Positions 37,885 through 49,884 of a stretch of 64,000 nt of DNA are shown in pieces (positions within the stretch are counted from its first letter, which is position 1; each line of letters begins with the position of its first letter). The notes under the pieces were generated by a model. That model was not told the origin of the DNA. It did no database searches and saw only the letters and a list, made by a program, of their open reading frames with translations. The translations under genes and the position numbers were made by a program. This DNA comes from Paramecium pentaurelia (Eukaryota > Ciliophora > Oligohymenophorea > Peniculida > Parameciidae): positions 239,151-303,150 of the forward strand of contig CAJJDO010000022.1 of the NCBI GenBank assembly GCA_905183005.1. The letters are read 5' to 3'.

Positions 37885-38300
37885 AACAAGAATTTCTTAA
37901 AAATTATTTTAAATACAAGAAAAATTGACAATAGTGCTTAGCTTAAATTTATATTCTCAATTAAAAATTAAAGTTGAAGTATTAATGAAATTTCATCAGT
38001 AATTAAATGAGTATTGATAAATTTGAAAATCTATAACAAAATTCAATATTATTAAATTAAAAATTAAAATAAATAAATTGTTTTATAAAAACTAGATCCT
38101 CAATCCATGCCTATATCTTATTTTTAGAAATTTATATAAATTAGTATAATGTATTTATTAATGAAAATAAATTTATTAATTGAAAAAATAAAGAAGAAAT
38201 TTAATTGATTTTAGCTTTTTAAATTTGTGTTTATTTTTATAAATTATCAACTATTCAAATTTTACTTAAAGAGGATAATTAATTATTAGGAATAAAATAT

Positions 38301-38821
38301 TCATTTATCATAACTTAATAAAAATCTAAATTAATAATTCTTATTTTATTATTCAATATATATCACTAAATATCTGTACCATACAATAATCTATGAGCTC
38401 TTTGAATAATTGTATCCTGATATTATAATCTGATTTAATACTTTCTTTGCTTCATATGGATATTCTTTGCTAGGAATTTCAAGAATTGTAGGTAAAATGG
38501 AATCATATTAATTAATAATATGTCTAAGATAATTTTCAGCAACGAATTATGTAACAAGGATGACTGCTATATTAGGATGCTTCAAGAAATTCTAAAAAGT
38601 AGTTTCAATCAATTTAGGATCGGTTTCGAGAAATAATGATTATAAATACTTGAATCTACAACCAAAAAATTAGTTTCTCCTTTAATATTTTTTTCTCCAA
38701 TGCCTGTTAATAGAAATCCTGTAACAGTATCCTTAAAAAATAAATAATATTTGAGTACTTCATCACCAATAATAGATACAAGAGATGTACCTTCAGATTT
38801 CTTAAAAGTTTTCTTTGACAT
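38301..38821 (-). CDS. V-type ATPase subunit F (apparent frameshift)
   Basis: Subunit F of the V1 sector, which sits in the central rotor stalk of the proton pump. The N-terminal part reads SIIGDEDTVTGFLLTGIGE ... NFLVVDS once a 27-nt intron (38732-38758) is removed. The C-terminal part reads KYLQSLFLETDPKLIETTF, then AVILVTQFVAENYLRHII, then PTILEIPSKEYPYEAKKVLNQI, all matching the family. The halves are in different frames: a -1 shift, or one missing A, is needed at about 38649-38653. No intron of allowed size fixes it. Either the sequence lacks one base or this copy is damaged. The last 20 residues before TGA 38301-38303 go beyond the usual end and may hold a missed intron. Confidence 0.82.
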
Positions 38822-38881
38822 TAAATTTAATATTTATTTAATATATAAAAGATTAATTATTTATATACTATTAAATAATCT

Positions 38882-39604
38882 TCATAAATCTAATTATTAT
38901 TTAGAAGGCTTTTTGGATCCAATATGAATGAAAGAAGCCCTTTTTGATTTGCTCTTTGAATTTGTATATTAATTAGTGAGTTCTATTTGATCATCAATAG
39001 ATTAAAATTCATCACTCTATGAAATCTAATCTAATTCTTTATTAATCTTTTGGGCAGCAAATTTATTTAATGGATCAGTATTGAATAATGCAAATTCATT
39101 AGAATTAAAATGAGTTTAATTATTATCTGACTGAGCCTAATCTTATTTTAATTCATATTATCCAATTTTTGGTTCTAGTCCATAATCACTATCTTAGTCA
39201 AATTTCCATATTTCGAGATAGTCATTAGATGGGTCAACACATTTTTCACATTCCCTAATTATATTACTTTAATTTAAGTAAGTATCTGAATTAGTAATGT
39301 TATCCTGATGGACTTGTTTTTTTTCATCAACTTTAATTTCTACAGATAAATTATCAATTGAATTATCAACTTTATCTATTTTTTCAATATCTTCAATATC
39401 ATCTAAAGCCAATTTTACAGGTTTTTCATTAATAATGATTTCTGAAATTTCTTGATTAGCATATTATAAAGCCATTTTTTCTAATTAAGCCATTTAATCT
39501 TCTTCATCATCATTTTAATCTTTAAAAATATTTTATTCTGTAATATCTATATTTTCTAATATAATCTTTTAAGCATTTAAATTATCATTTTTAGATATTT
39601 TTGG

Positions 39605-39645
<41 letters not shown>

Positions 39646-42049
39646 GATTTCCTCCTTTATTAGGAGATCCACCTTCATTATTTCCACCATCATTATTTCC
39701 ATTTTTATCATTAATAGTTATCTCTTATTTAAAATGCCTACCTTCTTGTTTTCTTTTATTAATAATATCTAATATTGTTGTTTTTTCTTCATTTAATTCT
39801 TTAACTTCTGTTGATGAAAGTTCAAAGAATGACTTTACATTAGCATCAAAACCTAATCCAACTCTACCTACTTCTCCATCATATCTATTTTTCTTAATCT
39901 CAAATACTCTATATCTAGGTCTGTTTTAAATAATAAAAACATTATCAGCTTCTTGAGTAGCTTTAGCTGAACCAAAAATTGAAGCAATAGTTAAATCCTC
40001 ATTTTCATCAACTTTTCTTGGATGAATAACCAAAGTTAGATGTATATCATTATTACTAGTTAATCTTCTAAATTTTTCTATTATTTCATCTTAATAATCA
40101 AATTTTCTATTTCCTCCTACTTAAGTTCCCATCATAAATTACAAATTATCCAAACAAACATGTGTTACATTATATTCATAGATTGCATATTCAATAGTAT
40201 CAATAATCTAGTCTAGATCTGTTGATCCATAAAAATTCATATAATACTAATAAATAAATAAATAGAATATATTACAATTGGCATTTCATTTTCAAATTTT
40301 TAAATTGCTACATCAACCAAATCTTTTTATTTAATTAAATCTGTTTTGTAAGCTTGCAATAATTAATGTTCAGCTAATCTATCAGTCTTTATTTCAAAAC
40401 TACCCCAAAGTGTTGTTATACCTTCTTTACAGAAATCTAAAGATAATTGACTCAAAAAAGTTGTCTTACCACTACCAGTAGGTCCAGTTAAAATAGTAAA
40501 TTCTAATTTTAATAATAATTAATATACCTCCAGTTCTTAATCCTTTTGTTGTATTATTATATGTTCTAAATGTTTATGATTAAGTTCCTTTAGATAATTC
40601 AAAGTTTAAGATTCTATTCTTTGTTAATTATTTAAAATCAGTAAATTAAGTAATATTCTTTTTTAGTAGACATTTTGATTGATCAATGTAAGTCATTACT
40701 TTATCTGAATAATATCTTAAACAATCATTAGCATCCTTAGGATAATCATGAAGATCAATTAAAGATGGTTATACTACTCTTGTTCTTGCATTACCAAGTT
40801 TACGTGCAATCTTTTATGAATTAATTCTTCCAGGATTATCATCATCTACCCATATTATTATATCATTTAATTTCTCAAATTAATCCAACCTTATTTAATA
40901 ATTATAATATAATACCATTCAATAAGATAAGCTGGAATATGATTTATACCATATGGTAATGATATAGCAGGAATATTTGTCATTTAATAAGCAGCCATAG
41001 CATCAAATTCTCCTTCTGTTAAAATAACTTATGTAGAATCTTATTTTAGTAAATGCATTCCAAATATTCCTTTTGCTGCATTCATTGGTTCAATCTTTTA
41101 AATATGTTTTAAGTCTTTTCCTGCTGCTCTAATTTTACAACTCACCAATTCATATTATAAATTATCAAATTAATTATCTAATTGTGATCTAATATTTTAT
41201 TTTGTTTCTTCACTCATCACTTATTCAGCTAAAACTTCATCCTTTTTCTATTTCAATGCTTTCTATATTAATTTATTTTTTTCGTGTTAATTTCTATATC
41301 GAAACATAGGAAAGTATATAAGTGGAGCCTATACATAAGTTCCCTACTAAGGATCATAGATTTCAGTTATATCAATACCAATCAAATACAATTTTAACAC
41401 ATCATCCTTAATTCCTCTTTAATTCTGACTAGTGAATAATAGGCATATTTTACATTTTCCCAATCATCTCCTGTCAAATAATCATAAACTATTTTTGGTT
41501 CTTACAACTTTAATCTCTCATAATATTGGTGATATTCAAATATATTTAATTTCTAAGTTGGCTATTATAAACTCTATTAATTTTATTGTTGTTAATTATT
41601 GAGATTCCCATTCATAAAATTCTTAAAATCAAACCAAGAACCTTTTGCTTAACAAGTTGCTCTAAAACAATTATAAGACCCACTTAAACTATATTTTATC
41701 AAATTTACTTCTCTAAATTTATCCCCATAACATATTAGTTTGATGGATTCTCTATATTATGTTTTGGACAAAATGGACAATATCTTAACTATACATACTT
41801 TCCTTATATCTTGTGTTCCATCTTCTTATCTTCCAAGTATTAAACAATTGAACTTGATGAAACTTTAAAATGTTTGGAAGTATAAGTAGGGTGGATCTGA
41901 ATTTCATCTTAAAAAAATACCAAATTTTCATTCTTCTCTTTATAAAACTTATTGTAATTATCATCAAAATGATAAACAATCTTCTATTGAAGAGATTATA
42001 GCATTCTATTTTTAATCATCGATTATGCAATTCTAGCTACACGCCTCAT
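38882..42049 (-). CDS. Twinkle-like mitochondrial primase-helicase with long tail
   Basis: A protein of about 1012 residues after five introns (41689-41708, 41425-41453, 40890-40915, 40503-40527 and 40247-40275). A basic, acid-free start (MRRVARIAQS) suggests mitochondrial import. A zinc-like pair, YCPFC near 88 and CFRATC, is followed by KGSWFDFK. A TOPRIM-type primase fold has LTEGEFDAMAAY and WVDDDNPGR. The RecA-type helicase has Walker A GPTGSGKTTF near residue 490, CLDN (Walker B), and HPRKVDENEDLTIASIFGS with ADNVFII. This order is that of Twinkle/T7 gp4, the mtDNA replicative helicase. After GRVGLGFD (about 690), some 310 acidic, N/D/E/Q-rich residues follow that are not part of the usual protein. 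Confidence 0.88.
39605..39643 (-). repeat. (AAT)n microsatellite coding polyasparagine
   Basis: About 13 AAT triplets on the minus strand, reading as asparagine in the tail of the Twinkle-like protein, after a G/N-rich stretch. Confidence 0.9.
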
Positions 42050-42588
42050 TTGATGATCGTAAATTAAATTTAAATTAATTTGTGTTCAATATTTTCTTAA
42101 AAAATAATCTAAAATCATATTATAATCTAATCAAATTTATTCCTTCATTATCATATCTCTATCTAATATATATTTATATCAGTTCTGTCTATTATAAGAA
42201 AAATGAGCTTCTAAATAAAATAAAATCGGCATTTAAAAAAATCATTGCAATATCTTTGGTTCCAGAATTTTCTTTACTGTAAGTCTTTCTTTTTCATATG
42301 AACAAAAGAAAATACTGATAAATTTGATTATATATATCAATATAATTTATTAACTTAATCCTTTTAAATACTATATAAAAGATGCCCTAGTTTACTTATT
42401 TTTAAAAGCTAAAATTACACTGAAATCATATACTGAAAGTCATTTCAAAAATGTTTAATCTATACCTATTTAAATTTTAATCTCTTCTAAAAATTAAAGA
42501 TGCAAAGTATATATAGAAAAATTAAAAAAAATAAATGTTTCAGTGATTTTATTAACACCATATAGTTTAATCATATTAATCAACCTTC
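42050..42588. other. Intergenic, nothing recognised
   Basis: Upstream of the Twinkle-like gene and downstream of the SANT gene. It is AT-rich, without a motif I can name. Open frames here under the standard code have no protein-like content. Confidence 0.5.
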
Positions 42589-43020
42589 TCATTCCTTGTG
42601 ATTTTCTTCATCAGAATGAATTTTATGTTTATTAAGATATTATCTAATAAGTTATTTTGTTCTTTGAAAAGGCTTTTCTGTTTTTTTCAATTATCTTTTC
42701 TTATGATTTTTTCTTAAGCGAGGATTAAAAGGATTGAATTTTTAATGGTGGGATCTATTTATATAATAATAGTACCTGCATTAACTTGGAGTACGAGTGC
42801 CAATAATCTAACTCATCCTTTTGAATAAAGGTTGCCCTTTTCTCTATGTATCTCCTGATCCTTTTACTCTAAGTAAGAATTAGACATATTATTGATGTTC
42901 CTCTTGACTCCAATGACCCTACTTAACATTGGTACTATTGCTGATATCTTATTATTTAGATTGATTTATCATAAGTTCAAGATATTCCTAGTTTAAAGTG
43001 CCTGAATTCTCAGATTTCAT
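42589..43020 (-). CDS. Myb/SANT-like DNA-binding protein
   Basis: A small protein of 143 residues. Residues about 36-90 look like a single Myb/SANT repeat: GHWSQEEHQQYVQFL gives the first tryptophan and helix, then LFKRMSQIIGTRTPSQC gives helices two and three of the GTRTPxQC type seen in SHAQKYF-like Mybs. Basic sequence follows (KFNPFNPRLRKNHKKRQ). A 24-nt GTA...TAG segment inside the repeat could be an intron without frame effect; removing it would shorten the loop and improve the fit, but its base composition is coding-like, so I leave this open. Probably a nuclear transcription factor; targets unknown. Confidence 0.68.
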
Positions 43021-43204
43021 TTAATTCTTGCAATTTGAATCTTAAAATAAATAATTTAAGAAGAACTTAATATCAATAAAAAGGAATAATAGAATACCAG
43101 ATATTACATAAATCTAAGATATATTCAGGGATCTAAACTCACTGAACACAATTAATGTTTGATATAAAAGATCATGCATAATATTATTAAGATACATTTT
43201 GAGA

Positions 43205-45829
43205 ATGAAAATTAAAATAAATTCATTACTAAATTTGTATTCAAAACATAAAATTCATAATATTTCTTAATAAACCCACACATATTTATCCATATAAATT
43301 AGTGATTAGTGTTCAATAATATTCTTTTCTGTTTTTGTTCTTCTCTTAATCATAATTTTTAACATTATTTACAATTAATTCAAAATTGAAGAAAAGCAAA
43401 ATCATCAATTCAAAAAAAGCTAAGAGGAAGATAATTTAGAATCTAAAAACAAAAATAAGTAATTAATATTTATGTAAAAATATTTTAATAAAAAATCCAA
43501 AAGTCCTTTTTTAAATGATAAATCACCTAAAGTTGGGAATTCTAGTAAAGATTAATCTATCAATAATGAAAATATTACCAGAGAATAAACGATTGAAAAA
43601 TTAATATTATAATTAGATTTAATCAGAAGAAAACATGAATAAGAAAAAAGAGAAATGATAGAGGCATTTAATCTTTAAATTTAAACTAAAATTAAGCAAC
43701 ATCAATTATTAGAGAATGAGTATTAACAAAAAAATCAACTATTAGAACAATTATTGTTTTAGGAATAATCAAAAACAATTCATTTAACAAGAATCTTTTA
43801 AGATAAATAAAAAAGTATTACAACAAATGATAAAGATTCATAGAGAAACAAATTCTAATAATCTGAAACATAATAAGATTCCCAACGTTATAATACTAAA
43901 GTACAAACTAAGTAGACACCAAAAGATAATTCAGTTAAAATGTTGCTTGAAATAATTAACAACATTTAAGCAAATATAGTTCGACATTCAAAGATAAAAA
44001 GACTTAATATCAGTTGGATAGATTATGAAATACTTGAAACAGATTTGTAAAAATAAAAGGATTTATCTAAGTCTTTAGCTAAAATTAATTAAATCTTTGA
44101 TAAATTCTTTAGTATTATTAATGATAATTCTGCTCCATCACTTTCACCTTACAGAGTTACTAATACTCCTACTTAATTCTATAATATTGATAAGTAAGTT
44201 TCAACAAATAAAGAATAAGTAAAAACTAAATTATGTAATATTTAAACATAAACAACAGAAATTATAACTAAAACTCATAAAATTGTATAAACAGATCTAA
44301 GTAATAAATTATCAAAGATAATATAAACAGATTCAATTGAATAAAACTAAAATAAAGAAGTGTAATAATTAGATAAATTTATAAATTAAAAAGAAATTAC
44401 ATAAACAAACTCATCTTCTTCAACTACATAATTGATTATATCTTAAAATTAAACCCAATAAACAGAAAATTTAAAAGGCTAATTTGAAATTTGTAAAACC
44501 TTATAGATTAGTTTAAATAATAAAATTAATCAAGTTAAAATAAAACAGATATCAACAGAAGTTTAAACAGATCATATAGACAGAGAATCTCTTATAAAAT
44601 AACTAAAACATAATTCAAAAATTACTGAGAAGGATGAAGAAGATGAAGAAGAATAAAATATTGAAACGAAAAAATAGAATTTATAATTTGATAAAGATAT
44701 AGAAAATGATAGTGAATCAATATTTGATTGCAATAAACCAGACTATGATTCTGTAATAGAACATCATGAAGAATTGGTTGATTTGAAAAGAGAATGTGAG
44801 GAAAAAAATGATAAGATTATAAATTTAGAAATCACTATACAACAACTTCTTAAAGAGTAAGGTTTATTCCAATTTGACAATGTAATAACAAGTGAATAAC
44901 ACAATTTGTAAGAATTATTATCTAACAAATGGTTAATAAAATTGAAGGATCATGAAGCATAATAAAAATAGACCATTGGAATATTAGGATAAGATTTAAA
45001 TTTTATAAAAAATACTATAAAAGCCATTTTCAATTAAGAATAATAGATAAATCTTTCATTAAATTAATTTGCAGTTCAATATTATGATAATGAATTTTTG
45101 GAAAATTATAAGTTAGATATTATGATAAAATAGATTTAATTTCCTGAAAAGATTATTGTGAATTCAAGACTTAATTATGAACATTAATAATTTTAAAAAT
45201 TTTGGATTGATTTTATGATTAATTATTGCAGTGTATTTATTTATCTGTGTAATAATTGTAATGAGGATGATCTAAGAATGATTGAATATCTAAAAGAAAA
45301 TAATAAAAAATTAATAATAATAACATTTAATGATTTACAAATAGAGAATTTTTACAATTATAATAACTATAAATAAAATATTGATTATTAAATATTGAAG
45401 ATTTAAGAAAATAAGAATATTTTATCATCAGTTTGTAAAGAAATACTTTAAAGTGATTGGGATTGGGTAGAGGTTGATGATTCATTATTAGTATAATTGT
45501 AATCTCATATTTAAAATATTATTGGAAATTAAGATTGTATTTAATTGTAAATAAAAGAAGATGGAATATTTGAAATATCAGTGATAAATGATGAATTAAA
45601 TTATGATTCTTTATTAACTTTCCCTTACATTAAAAGTAAGGAACAACAAGATGATCAAATTGAATTATGTCTTGAATTATGGGAATTTGGTCAAATATAA
45701 GATGTAAAATGTGTTGAAACTTAAATCTTGATAGTAATTGATTCATATATACTACTTGAATAAATGGATATTAAAACTTAATTGCATTCAATAGATGACA
45801 ATAAAATACTTTTATCTATAATAAAATGA
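43205..45829 (+). CDS. Large Q/K-rich coiled-coil protein, possible membrane anchor
   Basis: An uninterrupted frame of 874 codons without introns. From ATG 43205 it begins with about 35 residues, then a strong hydrophobic segment (SIIFFSVFVLLLIIIFNIIY), so it could be a type II membrane protein. A later in-frame ATG at 43472 would give a soluble protein. Residues 100-600 are low-complexity Q/K/N/T and coiled coil, with an acidic patch (KDEEDEEEQ). From about 600 the sequence is globular and has W/F residues and strands (FWIDFMINYCSVFIYLCNN, then DWDWVEVDD and a final LELWEFGQ), suggesting a folded C-terminal domain. I do not recognise it. Confidence 0.65.
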
Positions 45830-45878
45830 AAATCTATATATCTGCTATTATATATAATAATATAAAATATCAATGAAA

Positions 45879-46650
45879 TCATTGGTTTAAGTACTCTTTT
45901 AATTTTGAATCATAATGTCTTTAGGCATTGTTATAAATTTATTGATATTATTATTTTTCTTCCTTAGTTCTCTGCTCATCATGTATAATTAATTTAATTA
46001 TTTCACTTGCTCCTTAATTATCACCCTACTTGGCTTTTTCTTAGCCCTATTTTAACAAATTTATGATGTCCTAAAATTTATTGGGATTATTTACTTGTTA
46101 TCCTGGAAAAATATGTTCCATATTTGACAGAATCATAATTAATATTTATTAAGTGAGTTCAGCTTATATTTAAGCTTAATTTTACTATTTGATTTGTTGC
46201 TACATAGCCCTATTATTATAATATTTGATATTATTACAAATATTGATTTTGGAAATAAGGATTTATTTAATTTAGTTCCTATTCACCATGAGCAAATGTG
46301 CATGTAGCCCCATTTTTGCATAATCCTGTTTATGGGTTAAAGTGTTTGCACAATTATGCTTAAAAATGATTAATCTTAAATAATACTTTTATAATTCGCA
46401 ATCATGGGATTAATTGGTTATGTCTTGATGGGTAGAGCACCTTGTGGATTTTAATGCATAATAAATTCAGGATTTTGTTGAAATCCATTAGCATTTGCTC
46501 TAAGCTCCTGTCTTCCATGAGCAAATTAACATCTTGCTCCTAAAGCACAATTACCATTTGTTACTAAAACTTATACTATTATTTACTAAAATGTCTGCAA
46601 AGTTATGTTTTATACTTTTGGTTGGGAAATTGAACTTGGTTGACTTACAT
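45879..46650 (-). CDS. CCCH zinc-finger protein
   Basis: A protein of 230 residues with three introns (46564-46586, 46359-46386 and 46210-46237). Two CCCH fingers are visible after splicing. The first is KTQLCRHFITNGNC with ALGARCQFAHG, spacing C-x8-C-x5-C-x3-H. The second is KTQLCKHFNPQTGLC with KNGATCTFAHG, C-x9-C-x5-C-x3-H. The KTQLC...H lead and paired fingers are those of TIS11/tristetraprolin-like RNA-binding proteins, which bind AU-rich 3' UTRs and promote mRNA decay. A Q-rich linker and a helical C-terminus (PNKFQDIINLLKQGQEKAK) follow. Introns 1 and 2 fall just inside and before fingers, so the finger match confirms them. Confidence 0.87.
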
Positions 46651-46945
46651 AATTTTATATTATTTTAATAAATATTATTATTATGTAAATTTCAAGAGAA
46701 TCAAATAATCTAAGTCTAATTATTAAGAAGAAAGAGATAGGAGAAGATTAATGATCATGTTTAAAATAGATTAGAACTTTATTCAAATTATTGAGTTTAA
46801 GCTTTATCCAATAAAGTAGTGCTATAAGGATTCTATAAAATTATGAAAACATTATAGAATGTATATATAATAATTATAATTATTGATTAGGAATTAAATT
46901 TCTAAAGCAATTTAAAATTTTTTTAAAGATTTTTTTTTATATTAA

Positions 46946-48188
46946 ATGTCCCACAGAAAATTTGAGGCACCTAGACATGGAAATCTTGGATTTACTCCAA
47001 GAAAGAGAACAAAACATCACAGAGGAAGAATTCGAGCATTCCCAAAAGACAATGTCAAGGCTCCAGTTCATTTAACAGCATTTGCAGGATTCAAGGCTGG
47101 TATGACCCATATCTTGAGAACTGTTGAAAGACCAGGATCAAAATTGAATGGCAAGGAAGTTGTTGAAGCTGTTACTATTGTTGAAACACCTCCTTTGGCT
47201 GTTGTTGGTATTGTTGGATATATCGAAACACCAAGAGGATTAAGAGCTTTAACAACAGTTTGGAGTACTAAGATTGCCAAGGATACTTTGAGAAGATTCT
47301 ATAAGAATTGGATGAATTCAAAGAAAAAGGCTTTCACTAATTACAACAAGGCTAATACAGAATCAAAGAATTTGGAAACATAATTAAAGAGAATGATTAA
47401 GTAAAAATATAAATTAAACTATATAGATATTGTTAAGTCGTAAGAGTCATTGTGCATACTTAAATGAGCAAATTAAATTTAAGATAGAAGAAGAATCACG
47501 TTTTTGAAGTCTAAGTTAATGGAGGCACTACTGAACAAAAGGTTAATTATGCTAAAGGATTGTTAGAAAAAGAAGTCACAGTAAATTAAGTCTTCAAATA
47601 AAATGAATAAATTGACATTATAGGTGTCACTAAGGGTAAAGGAGTTGCTGGTGTAATTAAGAGATTTGGTGTTAAGCATTTACAAAAGAAAACCCATAGA
47701 GGTTGGAGAAGAGTTGGTTGTATCGGAGGATGGCATCCAGCCAATGTCAGATACAGTGTTGCCAGAACTGGTCAATTGGGTTACCATCACAGAACTGAAA
47801 TGAATAAGAAGATCTACAGAATTGGTGCTGCAGGAGATAAGAATACTGCATCAACTGAAGCCGATTTGACCTCTAAAGCAATCACTCCTTTAGGTGGTTT
47901 CCCACATTATGGTGAAATTAGAAATGATTTCCTTATGCTCAAAGGAGGTATTGTTGGACCCAAGAAAAGAATCGTCTTATTAAGAAAGTCTCTAGTTCCA
48001 TAAACTAATAGAAAAGCTTTGGAAGAAATCACTCTCAAATTTATTGATACTTCCTCCAAAATTGGACATGGTACAATCATCATTCTATTTTATTAGGACG
48101 TTTCTAAACTCAAGAAGAAAAGGCCAAGTTCTATTTTACCAGAACCTAGAGAAAATTAAAGTAAAAATAATAACAATAACAATAATGA
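46946..48188 (+). CDS. RPL3: 60S ribosomal protein L3 (uL3)
   Basis: A protein of 396 residues with two 26-nt introns (47401-47426 and 48071-48096). The start MSHRKFEAPRHGNLGF, the PRKRTKHHRGRIRAFP stretch, TAFAGFKAGMTHILR, the tryptophan-finger region (KKTHRGWRRVGCIGGWHPA), GQLGYHHRTEMNKKIY, NPLGGF-like TPLGGFPHYGEI and the closing DTSSKIGHGRFQT are all typical of eukaryotic L3, which sits at the peptidyl transferase centre. It ends in a run of glutamines. Codon use differs from neighbours: glutamine is often CAA, and the first 145 residues contain no TAA or TAG at all, as expected of a highly expressed gene. It converges on the L27 gene with 88 bp between stops. Confidence 0.98.
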
Positions 48189-48276
48189 TTTATAAATTAT
48201 CCTCATATAAGAAATTATAAACAAAACAATTTAATACTAAATACATTTTTTAATGTAATTATACTTATGTAATAAA

Positions 48277-48811
48277 TCAGAACCTTAATTTTGAAAATAG
48301 GAATCTTGATTATGCCTTCTTATCAGCCAAACTTCCGGCTGGTAATGTTCTATATTTCTCAGCCAAATATTTTCTTAAATTCTTTCTCAAATCTTTTCTC
48401 TTTTCAACATTCTTCAATTCTGACTCTTTCACTCTTTCAATTCTATCTCTAACTTCTTTCAAAGTTGATTCTTCTAATCTATATCTATAATAATTATATA
48501 ATCATTTTTAACCTTGTTGGCATAATGTGATTTAGATTTAATTGCTTAATGAAAACTTTTAAAGTTGTTCGCTTTCTTATTTATTTTTAGCCCATTCTTT
48601 TTGTAACCTTTCTGGGGTATCTTTAAATTCCAACAACTAAACCATTTGGGAATTTGCAATCCTAATTCAATTTCCTTATTATATACTTTTGTTGTCTCTT
48701 CATTTGCCTTTATCAAAATGGCTTTTTTTCCTGCATATCTGCCTGCCAACATAACTACTAAACGTCCTGGTTTTAAGCTTAACATAAGTCTAATACTTAC
48801 AATTTTCCCAT
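48277..48811 (-). CDS. RPL27: 60S ribosomal protein L27 (eL27)
   Basis: A protein of 152 residues with three introns (48778-48800, 48662-48686 and 48485-48512; the last has a GTT donor). The first intron splits codon 4, a position typical of ribosomal protein genes. Spliced, it begins MGKFLKPGRLVVMLAGRYAG with KKAILIK, continues GLVVGIQRYPRKVTKRMGQK, LNLNHIMPTRYRLE, and ends SRFLFSKLRF, matching the conserved eL27 end WFFQKLRF. Family members have about 136 residues; the extra length is in the Lys/Arg-rich helix before the end. It is part of the large ribosomal subunit. Confidence 0.96.
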
Positions 48812-49196
48812 TTCAAAATACTAAATAAATCTTTTAATTATTTAATATAAATTTTCCAATAATTAAACATTCTCATTCTAATTATCATTCCTTTCTGTAA
48901 TTTAAAAGGAATACTTCAACTATAGAACATAAAACGATACTTTTTAAAAATAAATAAAAACCTAAATCGTTTAAAAATGAATTCCATCATAAAATTGAAT
49001 TTCATTTGAATAATCTAATATAAAAAGTGATAAATTATGATCTTTCAATTTTATAGATTCAATTTATTTAAATATATGTTTTTAATGAAGATACTATTAA
49101 CTAAAAAAATTGAATAAAGATTAATACTAATATAAAAGTATTGAAAAACTTAAAATTTACTTTGTTTAAAAAATACTGATTATCCATAGTTCAAAT
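48812..49196. other. Intergenic, nothing recognised
   Basis: Upstream of RPL27. AT-rich with several A runs; no motif that I can name as a ribosomal-protein promoter element. Confidence 0.45.
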
Positions 49197-49493
49197 TCAA
49201 TTTATATTTTTTAGATGTAAATATATTAAATCATGCTTTTCCAATTTCTGAAATTGGATCTCAGATAAACTTTAGTAATAATGCTTTTTTAAAGTTTTAA
49301 AAACTTTAACTAATTTTTATGTTTTCTGTTTCTTTTAATTTATCTTTTTACTCATCTATATATAAAAAGCCATTAATTAAGGATTTTAATGAAAATAATC
49401 TTTTCTTTTGGAATCTTCCAGTTGGTAAAATTTAGACTCATAAACAATTTTTTTAACTTTTAAAGTACTAGAAGCATAGATTAATGAAATCAT
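49197..49493 (-). CDS. Small basic ORF, unrecognised
   Basis: A 98-residue frame from ATG 49493 to TGA 49197, rich in Lys, Gln and Tyr (KFYQLEDSKRKDYFHQ and LVKVFKTLKKHYYQSL). It has coding-like composition but no known motif. An acidic frame just upstream (DDDEKLQFFKNEIDLNDF, about 49500-49580) may belong to the same gene, but it is in another frame and no short intron links them. It could be the remains of a longer gene. Confidence 0.35.
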
Positions 49494-49884
49494 TCAGATC
49501 AATTTCATTCTTAAAAAATTAAAGTTTTTCATCATCATCTTTTTAGAATTCAATATTTTTATTCCTCTTGTTTTGTTTGAATATAAAATAATTAAATTTT
49601 AATTTTTAAATAAATCTTATTTAATAATTAAGATATAATATAATCATTATTAGATAATTTTGATATATATATGTTAATAAAGTATTATCTGAAGATGATA
49701 ATTCATTATTTATTTAAAAAATTATTAATTTTTATTATGTTGTGTAAATTACTTAATTGAATATTGTTAATAATTTCTTTTATTTTAATTATCTATATAC
49801 AACAACAATTCAATAAAAATATCTAAGTATGAACTATGAAATAAATAAATAATCATAAATATCGAAATTAAATAACAAGTAAAT

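Noticed and set aside
42082..42282. Plus-strand 66-codon ORF upstream of the Twinkle-like gene
   Set aside because: Composition is random AT (Ile/Leu/Tyr/Lys), there is no motif, and it lies in the promoter region.
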